Positions 36,052 through 44,532 are shown, counted from the first letter of the stretch. The stretch: 64,000 bases of DNA from Pedobacter ginsenosidimutans (GCF_001442625.1 NZ_LMZQ01000010.1:98622-162621), one strand, 5' to 3'. The notes: generated by a model not told the origin, from the letters alone. A program made the numbers and translations.

Positions 36052-37938
36052 ATGAGCATACAGGAAAAAGGAAATATCTCCATACATACCGAGAATATTT
36101 TCCCGATAATTAAGAAGTTTTTATACTCTGATAACGAAATTTTTCTTCGTGAGTTGGTTTCTAACGCAGTAGATGCAGTCCAGAAAATTAAAAGACTAGG
36201 TTCATTAGGTCAGTTTAATGGCGAAGTTGGTCAACCATTGGTACAAGTTGCGGTTGATAAGGATGCAAAAACCATTACCATTAGCGATAATGGTTTGGGG
36301 ATGACAGCCGAAGAGATTAAAAAATACATTAACCAGGTTGCATTTTCTGGCGCAAGTGAGTTTGTAGAGAAATTTAAAGATGCTAAAGATGCCAATGAAA
36401 TCATTGGTAAATTCGGTCTAGGTTTCTACTCGGCATTTATGGTTGCAGATTTAGTTGAGATTCAAACTTTATCATACCAGGATGGCGCTGAACCTGCACG
36501 TTGGGTTTGCGATGGCAGTACAGAATTTGAAATTACTGAAGGCACTAAAACTACACGTGGTACTGATATTATCCTCCATGTAAACAAAGATTCGGAAGAG
36601 TTTTTAGAAGAAAGTAAACTGCAGGAAATTCTTGATAAATACGCTAAGTTTTTACCGGTTCCAATTAAGTTTGGTACTAAAACAGAATCTGTTGAAGATG
36701 GCGTAGATGAAGAAGGTAAAGCGAAGTATAACGATGTTGAGGTTGATAACATTATCAACACCACCAACCCGATCTGGACAAAAGCTCCTGCAGATTTGTC
36801 AGACGAGGATTATTTAAACTTTTACCGCGAATTATATCCATTTAGTGAAGAACCATTATTCTGGATCCACTTAAATGTTGATTATCCTTTTAATTTAACA
36901 GGCGTACTGTATTTCCCTAAATTGAAAAACGATTTCGAAATGCAGCGCAACAAAATTAAATTGTACTCTCGCCAGGTATTTATTACCGATGAGGTTAAAG
37001 ATATTGTTCCTGAGTTTTTGATGTTATTGCACGGTGTAATCGACTCTCCGGATATTCCTTTAAATGTATCTCGTAGTTTCTTACAGGCCGACAGCAACGT
37101 TAAAAAGATCAACAACTACATTACTAAAAAGGTTGCTGATAAATTAGGTGAGTTATTTGCTAAAGACCGTAAAGCTTACGAAGATAAATGGAAAGATATT
37201 GGCCTTTTTGTAAAATACGGGATGATCAGTGAAGAGAAGTTTTATGATAAAGCCAAAGATTTCGCTTTAGTTGGAAACACTAAAAATGAGCTTTTCACGC
37301 TTCCTGAGTATAAAGAGAAGGTAACAGCATTACAAACCGATAAGAACGGCACGGTTGTTTATTTATATACCAATGATGCCGCTAAGCAAGATGCGTTTAT
37401 CCAATCGGCCAATAAAAAAGATTACGATGTTTTAGTATTGGATTCGCCAATCGACAATCACTTTATTAATCAATTGGAGCAAAAACTAGAGAAAACATCA
37501 ATCAAACGTGTTGACTCAAGTGTTGCAGATAAATTAATTGAGAAAGATGAGCAGAACGAGCACGTTTTAACTGAAGATCAGGTAAAAGAAGTAACTGCAA
37601 TTTTTGAAAAAGCCATTACCAAACCAGGTATGCATGTAGAAATTGTGGCTTTACACCCTGAAGAATTACCCGTTACCATTACCATGGATGAATTTATGCG
37701 CCGGATGAAAGATATGGCTGCAATGGGTGGCGGAATGGGCTTTTATGGCCAGATGCCAGACAACTACAAGGTTGCCATTAATGGAAACCATAAATTGGTT
37801 AGTAAAATTTTAAAAACTGAAGGAGAAGAGCAGCGCAACCTGGCTAAACAAGCGGTAGATTTAGCACTTTTAGCGCAGGGTATGTTAACTGGCGCAGAAT
37901 TAACAGCTTTTGTAAGCAGAAGTGTAGAGCTGATTTAA
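36052..37938 (+). CDS. htpG: Molecular chaperone HtpG (Hsp90 family)
   Basis: The protein has 628 residues, normal for bacterial Hsp90. It is an ATP-driven cytoplasmic chaperone that remodels late folding intermediates. The GHKL ATP-binding domain is N-terminal: FLRELVSNAVDAVQKIK, ISDNGLGMT (the Asp that contacts adenine), and GKFGLGFYSAFMV. The middle domain has the conserved Arg region in LPLNVSRSFLQ form (here IPLNVSRSFLQAD). The C-terminal dimerisation domain ends the protein. It has no MEEVD tail, as expected in bacteria. It is a single-gene unit with its own terminator. Confidence 0.95.
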   Translation: MSIQEKGNISIHTENIFPIIKKFLYSDNEIFLRELVSNAVDAVQKIKRLGSLGQFNGEVGQPLVQVAVDKDAKTITISDNGLGMTAEEIKKYINQVAFSGASEFVEKFKDAKDANEIIGKFGLGFYSAFMVADLVEIQTLSYQDGAEPARWVCDGSTEFEITEGTKTTRGTDIILHVNKDSEEFLEESKLQEILDKYAKFLPVPIKFGTKTESVEDGVDEEGKAKYNDVEVDNIINTTNPIWTKAPADLSDEDYLNFYRELYPFSEEPLFWIHLNVDYPFNLTGVLYFPKLKNDFEMQRNKIKLYSRQVFITDEVKDIVPEFLMLLHGVIDSPDIPLNVSRSFLQADSNVKKINNYITKKVADKLGELFAKDRKAYEDKWKDIGLFVKYGMISEEKFYDKAKDFALVGNTKNELFTLPEYKEKVTALQTDKNGTVVYLYTNDAAKQDAFIQSANKKDYDVLVLDSPIDNHFINQLEQKLEKTSIKRVDSSVADKLIEKDEQNEHVLTEDQVKEVTAIFEKAITKPGMHVEIVALHPEELPVTITMDEFMRRMKDMAAMGGGMGFYGQMPDNYKVAINGNHKLVSKILKTEGEEQRNLAKQAVDLALLAQGMLTGAELTAFVSRSVELI

Positions 37939-37962
37939 TCTGCAATACTTAAATTATATATT

Positions 37963-38000
37963 AAAGGGCGGAATCTGATCGATTTCGCCCTTTTGTTTTT
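37963..38000 (+). terminator. Intrinsic terminator of htpG
   Basis: A stem of 13 pairs, AAAGGGCGGAATC (37963-37975) and GATTTCGCCCTTT (37981-37993), with one G-U pair, a 5-base loop and a T-rich tail (TGTTTTT). Confidence 0.85.
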
Positions 38001-38012
38001 AGGCTAAACTCA

Positions 38013-38043
38013 CAAAAAAAGTCCCGATTAGGTCGGAACTTTT
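38013..38043 (-). terminator. Intrinsic terminator of the HsdR_N-like gene
   Basis: AAAAGTCCCGA (38017-38027) pairs with TCGGAACTTTT (38033-38043) with one mismatch. The A run at 38013-38020 is a U-tract on the minus strand. It ends the two-gene unit 38087-38978. Confidence 0.7.
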
Positions 38044-38086
38044 AGGTAAGAATTTTCGGGAACTCTTAGATTAAAATTAATATTGT

Positions 38087-38581
38087 TTAGCTTGCTATTG
38101 GCGCCTGCTTTTGATCTACATTGAAGTAGTCTTTATGGTCTTCGATCATTTTGGCAATCGTAGCCGCTTTAGTATCGGTTATTTTAAATTCGAACAATGG
38201 CTCTTGATTTTTCTTCGATCTCACCATTTTCTCTGTATAAAAGCGGTATACCAAACCATTGGTTAATAAACCATATTTGGCTTTTGTTTTACGGAAATAC
38301 TTAGATAAGCGTGAATCATGGATATCTAAATTTTCAGCATGGTGTTTACATTCCACCAAAATTGTTGGTTCGCCATCTTTCATAATGGTGTAATCAACTT
38401 TTTTACTTTTTTTAACCCCGAAGTCTAGAACAGCTTCAGATTGAACCTCAGAAGGATCAAATCCTAAGATTTGGATAAAAGGCATAACTAACGCATTCCT
38501 TGTTAAATCTTCAGATTGAACTTGTGGAAGCATTTTCTTAATTCTTACGGCAAACTGCCCGATTTCGTCTTTCAATTCCAT
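38087..38581 (-). CDS. HsdR N-terminal-like PD-(D/E)XK domain protein
   Basis: The protein has 164 residues. It resembles the N-terminal domain of type I restriction R subunits, without the helicase motor. The nuclease-like core is readable: VDYTI (Asp63), then EPTILVECKHH, giving Glu77-x-Lys79, a D-x13-E-x-K pattern. LTRNALVMPFIQILGFDPSEV is the usual start of this domain. Stand-alone forms are common in Bacteroidota and their job is unknown; no methylase or specificity gene is near. It lies 22 bases after the unknown 38604-38978 gene, probably co-transcribed, and ends in a terminator. Confidence 0.8.
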   Translation of the reverse strand: MELKDEIGQFAVRIKKMLPQVQSEDLTRNALVMPFIQILGFDPSEVQSEAVLDFGVKKSKKVDYTIMKDGEPTILVECKHHAENLDIHDSRLSKYFRKTKAKYGLLTNGLVYRFYTEKMVRSKKNQEPLFEFKITDTKAATIAKMIEDHKDYFNVDQKQAPIAS

Positions 38582-38603
38582 GATGTTATCTATTATTAGG
38601 TAG

Positions 38604-38978
38604 TTAATTTTTTAAATTGTATTGGTTAAATACCGAATTTGCAGTGATAATAATTTGATCTAAACTTTGTTTATCAAAAAAATTTCTGTTCAACATATCA
38701 ATCATATAAGTCAATTTATTGATATCAGTTGCTCGCATGGTAAACTGAAAACTTTTCATACCATCTTTTATCGCCTGCTGAACGTAGTTACGAACAACCA
38801 GGAAAGATTTTCTGAATGCGTATTCGCCATCTAATTGGCCCTTAGCAAGGTTTTGTCCATCAAGATTGCTATATTCATTTTGCATTCTCTGGTACATATC
38901 TGCGTTGATTCCTTGATTTTTTAGAATCCCCTTGTAGTAGATTTTATTAAGTAAATACTCGTATTCGTTGTGTTTCAT
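38604..38978 (-). CDS. Hypothetical cytoplasmic protein
   Basis: The protein has 124 residues, no signal or membrane segment, is mostly helical by composition, rich in Asn, Tyr and Gln, and carries no known motif. It begins MKHNEYEYLLNKIYY and ends NSVFNQYNLKN. I do not recognise a family. Its only clue is position: first gene of a two-gene unit with the HsdR_N-like protein. Confidence 0.65.
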   Translation of the reverse strand: MKHNEYEYLLNKIYYKGILKNQGINADMYQRMQNEYSNLDGQNLAKGQLDGEYAFRKSFLVVRNYVQQAIKDGMKSFQFTMRATDINKLTYMIDMLNRNFFDKQSLDQIIITANSVFNQYNLKN

Positions 38979-39236
38979 GTGGAGGCTTGGTAGATGTAGG
39001 GGAATGTTTCTTTGCTTTTCGGTATTTTTTGTTTTTTGGTTTTAATAAATCTTTAACCCAGTATTGTATGGCCTGTTTTTAATTTTATTATCTACAGGCT
39101 ACACAAGATTGGGCAGGTAGATGTTTTTCACAATTAGTAGTTTTCACTGCTAATTATTTTGTTTTTGGCAAACAGTATAAAGATTATAAAAAGAAGGGGG
39201 CTGGATAATTTTTTTACATCAACTACCCAGAATATT
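38979..39236. other. Non-coding part of the gap before the LytTR locus
   Basis: Part of a 379-base gap (38979-39357). Here I see only AT-rich sequence, the upstream region of the 38604-38978 gene, and no ORF longer than about 10 codons. The remaining part holds the repeat pair described at 39237-39272. Confidence 0.5.
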
Positions 39237-39272
39237 ACACGAAACCTGTGTTTTTTTTAGACGAAACCTGGG
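39237..39272 (+). promoter_or_regulatory. Candidate LytTR operator, twin direct repeat
   Basis: The motif ACGAAACCTG occurs at 39239-39248 and again at 39261-39270, exactly 22 bases apart, that is two helix turns. LytTR regulators are known to bind pairs of ~9-bp direct repeats with 12-13 bases between. The second repeat ends about 88 bases before the response-regulator start. A candidate -33 TTTG (39291) and an imperfect -7 TAACTTG (39316) lie between, with spacing slightly long. A related pair with the same 22-base period lies at 40349-40382. Confidence 0.55.
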
Positions 39273-39357
39273 ATAAGTTTTTTTGGCGCATTTGTTAATT
39301 CAATTCATTTTTATTTAACTTGCATTCAAATCAAATAAAACAAACATATTTATACTC

Positions 39358-40101
39358 ATGAATCTAAAATGCGTTGTTATAGACGACGAGCAACATGCAA
39401 TTGAAGTGTTAACTGACCACATTGCAGAAATGCCTGGTTTAACCGTTTTTAAAACTTTTACCAGCCCTGTCCAAGCACTTACTGAAATCAGTATTGAGGA
39501 CGAAATTGATTTATTGTTTATGGATATTGATATGCCAGGAATCAATGGATTGGAACTGGCTAAAAATATCAGAGAAAAAGCAAAATATTTGATTTTTACT
39601 ACTGCGCATCCGGATTATGCCTTGCAAGCATTTGATGTACAATCAGACCAGTACTTATTAAAACCTATTTCCTTTGCAAAATTTGCACTAGGTATTGACA
39701 GGATTTTAAAAAAGGAAGCAAATAATACCAAAGTGAGCACGAAAGAAGCTGATCAGGTAGCGGCACTTTATATTAAAGGCGACCATAAATATGCTTTTTC
39801 TAACATCGCTATTGATGAAATACTTTACATCAAAGCGCTACAGAATTATATACAGATTATTACTAAATCTGAAACCCACACTACCTACCTTACACTTAAG
39901 GAAATTGAAAAGGCCTTAGAAAACCACGCATTTATCCGTGTTAATAAATCGAACATTGTTGCTAAAGCGGCAATTAAAAAAGTAGATGGAAATATAATCC
40001 GTTTGGTAAATAACGAGATGATCCAAATTGGCGAAGGTTATAAAGAAGCTTTCTTCGCCTATGTACAGAGCAGTTTGTTAAAATCCAACAGAAACCAGTA
40101 G
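39358..40101 (+). CDS. LytTR-family response regulator
   Basis: The protein has 247 residues. The receiver domain (1 to about 115) has the acidic pair in VVIDDEQHA, phosphoacceptor Asp56 in LLFMDIDMPG, and Lys in QYLLKPIS. The C-terminal LytTR DNA-binding domain (about 145-240) has ILYIKALQNYIQI and HAFIRVNKSNIVAKAAI, the usual strand-rich fold. It should be phosphorylated by the LytS-type kinase 306 bases downstream and bind direct-repeat sites such as those at 39237-39272 and 40349-40382. An opposite-strand peptide gene separates the two signalling genes. Confidence 0.92.
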   Translation: MNLKCVVIDDEQHAIEVLTDHIAEMPGLTVFKTFTSPVQALTEISIEDEIDLLFMDIDMPGINGLELAKNIREKAKYLIFTTAHPDYALQAFDVQSDQYLLKPISFAKFALGIDRILKKEANNTKVSTKEADQVAALYIKGDHKYAFSNIAIDEILYIKALQNYIQIITKSETHTTYLTLKEIEKALENHAFIRVNKSNIVAKAAIKKVDGNIIRLVNNEMIQIGEGYKEAFFAYVQSSLLKSNRNQ

Positions 40102-40116
40102 GATAGTAATATTAAA

Positions 40117-40263
40117 TTAAAGTCCGAATATCCAGGTAGCATTTGTTACTACAGTTTGGCTTTGATCACCAGTTGGATGTGTTGAAAAATTGTTTTCAGC
40201 TTTGATATTTTTATAAACGAAAACAGTTTTTTTAGCAAGTTTAGTTGTGTGTTGAGCTTTCAT
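40117..40263 (-). CDS. Candidate 48-residue RiPP precursor or signal peptide, Cys-free
   Basis: An ATG at 40263 (minus) opens a 48-codon frame ending at TAA 40117. The peptide begins MKAQHTTKLAKKTVFVYKN and ends TVVTNATWIFGL. The N-terminal third is basic (KLAKK, YKNIK), like a leader. The last ~23 residues hold seven Ser/Thr, one Trp and no Cys. It lies convergent to the response regulator (15 bases between stop codons) and divergent from the kinase. A LanB dehydratase gene follows on the same strand further along. These facts fit a substrate for LanB or a peptide sensed by the kinase, but both are inference. No clear Shine-Dalgarno, as usual in this phylum. Confidence 0.6.
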   Translation of the reverse strand: MKAQHTTKLAKKTVFVYKNIKAENNFSTHPTGDQSQTVVTNATWIFGL

Positions 40264-40348
40264 GATATAATATTTAATGTGTGATTATTTATTGTTGTTA
40301 TTAATTTCTGTAAAGGTGCAACTCAAAACACAACACAACTAGTTTTTT

Positions 40349-40382
40349 ACACAAAACCCCATTTTTAGAAGATAAAAACCCG
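40349..40382. promoter_or_regulatory. Candidate LytTR operator, second copy
   Basis: ACACAAAACCCC (40349-40360) and GATAAAAACCCG (40371-40382) repeat the A-rich/ACC motif seen at 39239 and 39261, again with AAACC words exactly 22 bases apart. The pair is about 90 bases before the peptide start at 40263 and only 26 before the kinase start at 40408, so it more likely serves the peptide gene. The motif orientation relative to the gene is then opposite to the first site. Confidence 0.5.
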
Positions 40383-40407
40383 ATTTTAATAGATAAAAAG
40401 CAATAAA

Positions 40408-41523
40408 ATGATCTTTTTCAACCTCAAAAAATTCCTCCATAATTACAAACTTCATCTTTTTATTTGGGGTATTTACATCATTTATGAGGTATTTATACTT
40501 GGTTTAGTATCGAGGTCTTTCAGGCCAACTGGTGTTTACATTCTTATTTATCTTAGCAACATTACTGTATTTTATGTCCATGCTTTTTTTCTCAACAAAC
40601 TCTTAAGTAATAAAAATTTAAAGTTAAAACCGGTAAAAATTTCGTTACTTATCATTCTCAATATTTGTGCGTATACTTTATTTAACTACTATTCTGGATT
40701 AGTATTTATAAAACTAGGTTTTATCAGGGTAAGCGGGCCAGTTCCATTCGACCGTGAATTTATTCTTCCCTGTACTTATCGCTCTCTATACTATATCGGC
40801 TTTGCAACGGGTTATGTTTATCTAATCAAATCATTTCAGGATCAGAAGAAAGTAGAAGCATTAGAGCGTCAGAACCTCGTTACGCAAATAGAGAAACAGG
40901 CTTTAGAGAACGACCTGGTACAATCGCAGAATAATTATCTGCGGAGTCAGATCAATCCACACTTTCTATTTAATACTTTAAACTTTATTTATAACGACGC
41001 CCGCAAAAAGGCACCTATGGCAGCAGATGCAATTATGAATCTGGCCGAAATGATGCGTTATGCCCTAAAACGTCCTGAAGCATCAGAAATGGTTCCACTA
41101 AGTGAAGAAATTGAGCAAATTGAGCACCTGATTAATCTGCATAAACTCCGAACGGCGAACACAATTAATCTGGAACTTGAGGTAACGGGCGATATGTTCG
41201 GATTAAGATTTCCACCGCTTATCTTATTAACTTTGGTTGAAAACATATTTAAGCATGGAAATGTTTCGCACTCAACTCAACAGGCCCTTATTAAAATTGC
41301 TTACCAAAAGGATAATCTTAGTATCACTACCATAAACATGATTAATGATAATAAGGGCAAACAGACAGAAAGCCATCATGTAGGGATTGACAATATTGGC
41401 AAGCGCCTTAGTAATTTTTACGGCAATGATTATTCATTCAAGTATTACAAAGACCCGCTTAACCGGTATATTACTGAAATAAATGTAACTGTTGTTAATC
41501 CTTTGGCCAGGTTAAACCGTTAA
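40408..41523 (+). CDS. LytS/YehU-type sensor histidine kinase
   Basis: The protein has 371 residues. Four membrane helices (about 12-34, 43-62, 77-100, 125-141) with short loops are followed by a coiled coil (about 145-180). The His_kinase domain has phospho-His185 in RSQINPHFLFNTLNFIYND. The GHKL ATP site follows: PPLILLTLVENIFKHG (N box) and the G box in HHVGIDNIGKRLSNFYG. It lacks a large sensor domain, so the membrane part probably senses the signal. Partner of the LytTR regulator. Its stop codon overlaps, tail to tail, the LanB stop codon by 3 bases. Confidence 0.92.
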   Translation: MIFFNLKKFLHNYKLHLFIWGIYIIYEVFILGLVSRSFRPTGVYILIYLSNITVFYVHAFFLNKLLSNKNLKLKPVKISLLIILNICAYTLFNYYSGLVFIKLGFIRVSGPVPFDREFILPCTYRSLYYIGFATGYVYLIKSFQDQKKVEALERQNLVTQIEKQALENDLVQSQNNYLRSQINPHFLFNTLNFIYNDARKKAPMAADAIMNLAEMMRYALKRPEASEMVPLSEEIEQIEHLINLHKLRTANTINLELEVTGDMFGLRFPPLILLTLVENIFKHGNVSHSTQQALIKIAYQKDNLSITTINMINDNKGKQTESHHVGIDNIGKRLSNFYGNDYSFKYYKDPLNRYITEINVTVVNPLARLNR

Positions 41524-44318
41524 GCTTTCATTGCATTTTGACGCTGGATATCTTTTAGCAGAAAATAATACATAACCATTTCGTGGGTCCGCTGATCTTT
41601 GCTGAAAAGTCTATTTACGTGCATATGCATTAAATCGGTTAATAGCTTTAGTGCGTTTTCGGGAGCACATTGTTTAAGAATTTTGGTAAACGAATCCGAA
41701 AACTCATTGAACTCCCGCTCCTGATCTGTTGTTAACGCCGTCCATTCTGTTTTACGGAACTCCTGATAGTGGTTGTTTAATTGTTTAAAATCAGCAGCAT
41801 CCAATCGATGTTCTTCATTAAAGGTATCAGACATTAACTTCACTATTTTATGGATAGCCAGCTTATCCAGAATGTTGGATTCGATAATCTTTGAGACCAA
41901 AAGGCTACACCCTTTATATTTGTTAAAATCATCAGCCTGGGTTGCTAAAAGTGATAATACAAATTCGCTGTCCAGCTCAAAATGCTGCTCAACATCTTCG
42001 ATCATGTTACTTCCATAACGCTCTAACTCTCGCTTATAGGTTTTAATCTGTACATCAGACACCAAACCTGAATTTAAAAATAATTCCAGATCATCCATGA
42101 GTTTTGATGTTAACAGCTGCCCATCCCTTGGATTGTTTAGCTGAATCCTAAACCTGATGTGGTTTCCATTTTCATTGTAGCGGATAAAAAACCACGATTT
42201 GACCTGATCAGCATGCGTGGATATGAAGGGTGCGATTACTTCTGTCAGAATCTGATCGCTGCGTTGCTGATGGCAATAAATTTCGAAATACAGCCATTCT
42301 TTACCCGGCAGGAAAAATCGTGTTACCTCAGCATTTGCAGATGTTTTAGCCAAACCACGATAAATCTGTTCGCCATGACTTATACTTAAAACAAACTGAG
42401 CTAAATAGGGTTTAGTGGCTTCATCAACCACAATACTGTTTTGAGGCAGTAACACTTCTTCGATGTATGTACTTCCATGTTTTTGCAGGTATTGCAGAAA
42501 AGCATTTATATCATCGTCGTTTTGTAGGGCAAAGCATAATGTCTGATCGGATATACCTGCTTTAAAATATTCGCTAACGCCTAAATTGCTCAGATATGAC
42601 CTACAGTTGGCGACAGAAAGCGACTTTTGACCGGCACCTAAAAGGGCTTCTTTTTTAACTCTCCATTTATTACTACTTAAAACTATATTTTGATACTGTA
42701 ACCTTGGATAATAATCCAAATCAGGGAAAATAGTATCAAGTGGAAAGGAAAGATTTGTTTGTAAGCCTTGATGTTGCAAATCGCACAGTAACCTAAATAC
42801 AGAAAGATCTGAACGGATGTAGTTGTACGCAGAAGCCATTCTTGGTACGAGCCGTTTATTTAAATGTTTAGAGCGAAGAATAATCTCTGTGCCCCGAATT
42901 GAAATCTGTATATCATTTAAGGCAAGTGGCGATGCTGAGGTATCAAAATTTAAGATTGATAATTGATGCCCATAAATCAGTTTTCGCCTGTTTACATTAT
43001 CTACATTGGCCTCTACCATATAGGCCACATCAAAAAACAAAACCTCGGGGTTTGCTTGTTGTTCTGCGCCCGCTATGTCTTTAGCATATTGTGCTACATC
43101 ATCGGCTGCCATTGTAAATCTTCCGCTTAATGCATTTGATGTTGCTCCACCTATCTGTTCGACAAAAATCAAATCGTCATGAACAGACATTACCATGCTA
43201 AATGAATTGGGTAAGGCTGCTAATTTCTGATTCGGCGTCAAGGTAAGTTTGTTCAGATAAACAGTTTTACCTTTTTCGAAGTTTTGTTCCGTCAGGAATG
43301 TTTTTAATGCTGTTTTAATATTTTCTGACCCCGCTTTTTTCAGCGGCTTAGTATTAAAGCGTGTGATAAACTCGCTGTTTTGACCAGCTTGCTCCAGCTC
43401 ATCGTAGCCTACACCCATTTCTGGATCTAGTGCCAATAATAGTGGCACTTCCTGATCTTCGAATTTCTTTTTAAACCTGATCTGAAACTGGCTAAGGGCA
43501 TCACGATCTTTTGCGGGCATTACACCATGGAGCATATTGATCAAACCTGGAATAGCCTGAAGCAAACGTTCATTAATACCACCAGATAATGCTGTGCGTT
43601 GCGCAATAAGATATTTTGGCAACTCAGCGGTAGCAGTGAGCCCTAAACGTTCAAAATAATCATCTCCTATAATATTAGGATCGTAATTAGTAAAAACAAG
43701 CTGTAAATCGTGCATATCCTGCAGCAAAGCAAACAGGTTTTCGGTTTCAGCATCATTTAAATTTAATTGTTTTACCAGATCGTTAAGCCTAATCGGCGTT
43801 AAGCAAGCAGACAATATTTGCTTTACAAAGTCGTCTTGATCTAACTCAGCAAGTTCAAAAACACCTTCGGTACAGGCTATATACCGGATACTGTTGGGCG
43901 TTAAATAATAACTAGTGTTACTAAATATTAGGCAGTTCTTTCGCAGCACTTCTGCCAATGGCAATTGAATATTATTCTTATAAGGCCAATCAACCAGTTC
44001 GCGTACCTTTTGGGCTTCTTCAACTATTATTCTGCTTTCTGATGATTTAATGGCATCGCTTAACAAACTAAAACCAGCAAAAGTGCCATAAGGGGTTGAC
44101 CGGAATTTCGCACGGTTAAAATATTTCCAGATGGTAAAATAAATTTTAGGTGGAAGATCTTTAAGTTCGTTTGCCTTTACTTCTTTTATGGTTTCGTAAA
44201 ATGTTGCAGAAGATATTGCTATTGCCGCTTTTAATTCCTCCCAGCAATCTACCAGTTCAGATTGATATGAAAATTTAGGTGTTCTAAAAATTACGGTTGG
44301 TTGAATATTAAGCTTCAT
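41520..44318 (-). CDS. Lantibiotic dehydratase, LanB type, full length
   Basis: The protein has 932 residues. The N-terminal glutamylation part begins with the family marks FRTP (residues 11-14) and KFRSTPYGTFAGFSLL (71-86). The C-terminal SpaB_C/elimination domain is present: REIYRGL-like start, GKEWLYFEIYCHQQRSDQIL, then WFFIRYNENGNHIRFRIQL, the conserved RY..G.HIR motif. In class I lanthipeptide pathways LanB uses glutamyl-tRNA to turn Ser/Thr of a precursor into dehydro-residues. Here both halves are on one chain. No LanC cyclase, LanT/ABC transporter or immunity gene is in the window. The nearest candidate substrate is the 48-residue peptide at 40117-40263. Confidence 0.88.
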   Translation of the reverse strand: MKLNIQPTVIFRTPKFSYQSELVDCWEELKAAIAISSATFYETIKEVKANELKDLPPKIYFTIWKYFNRAKFRSTPYGTFAGFSLLSDAIKSSESRIIVEEAQKVRELVDWPYKNNIQLPLAEVLRKNCLIFSNTSYYLTPNSIRYIACTEGVFELAELDQDDFVKQILSACLTPIRLNDLVKQLNLNDAETENLFALLQDMHDLQLVFTNYDPNIIGDDYFERLGLTATAELPKYLIAQRTALSGGINERLLQAIPGLINMLHGVMPAKDRDALSQFQIRFKKKFEDQEVPLLLALDPEMGVGYDELEQAGQNSEFITRFNTKPLKKAGSENIKTALKTFLTEQNFEKGKTVYLNKLTLTPNQKLAALPNSFSMVMSVHDDLIFVEQIGGATSNALSGRFTMAADDVAQYAKDIAGAEQQANPEVLFFDVAYMVEANVDNVNRRKLIYGHQLSILNFDTSASPLALNDIQISIRGTEIILRSKHLNKRLVPRMASAYNYIRSDLSVFRLLCDLQHQGLQTNLSFPLDTIFPDLDYYPRLQYQNIVLSSNKWRVKKEALLGAGQKSLSVANCRSYLSNLGVSEYFKAGISDQTLCFALQNDDDINAFLQYLQKHGSTYIEEVLLPQNSIVVDEATKPYLAQFVLSISHGEQIYRGLAKTSANAEVTRFFLPGKEWLYFEIYCHQQRSDQILTEVIAPFISTHADQVKSWFFIRYNENGNHIRFRIQLNNPRDGQLLTSKLMDDLELFLNSGLVSDVQIKTYKRELERYGSNMIEDVEQHFELDSEFVLSLLATQADDFNKYKGCSLLVSKIIESNILDKLAIHKIVKLMSDTFNEEHRLDAADFKQLNNHYQEFRKTEWTALTTDQEREFNEFSDSFTKILKQCAPENALKLLTDLMHMHVNRLFSKDQRTHEMVMYYFLLKDIQRQNAMKA

Positions 44319-44367
44319 TGAATTTAAATAGTGTGCGAAAATTACAAAGATTAATTTAGAAAGTTAT

Positions 44368-44393
44368 CAATTGACAGCTTTCAGTTTGCAGTT
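44368..44393. repeat. AACTG-word repeat
   Basis: Read on minus it is AACTGCAAACTGAAAGCTGT, similar in words to 27948-27983. It lies in the 214-base gap upstream of the LanB gene. The similarity is weak; listed so that the family can be checked. Confidence 0.3.
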
Positions 44394-44480
44394 CCATACG
44401 CACAATCCTTTAATAGTGCATTAAAAATTCAGGGGCGCATAGGTCCAGATTACAAATCCCCAACCAATTTAATATAAACT

Positions 44481-44512
44481 AAAAAGCCATCTTCCTTTTA
44501 GGAAGATGGCTT
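44481..44512 (-). terminator. Intrinsic terminator of the type IX secretion operon
   Basis: AGCCATCTTCC (44485-44495) pairs perfectly with GGAAGATGGCT (44501-44511) around a 5-base loop. The A run at 44481-44485 is the U-tract on minus. It lies about 20 bases past the PorE-like stop and marks the end of the adhesin-PorP-PorE unit. Confidence 0.85.
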
Positions 44513-44532
44513 ACCGGGATGTTAATTGAATT

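Noticed and set aside
40264..40348. Promoter boxes for the peptide gene
   Set aside because: No TTTG / TAnnTTTG pair with normal spacing was found on the minus strand, so no promoter is called.
44319..44480. A second small peptide gene upstream of LanB
   Set aside because: The only minus-strand ATG frame is 13 codons and is made of AACTG repeat words; nothing like a leader is seen.
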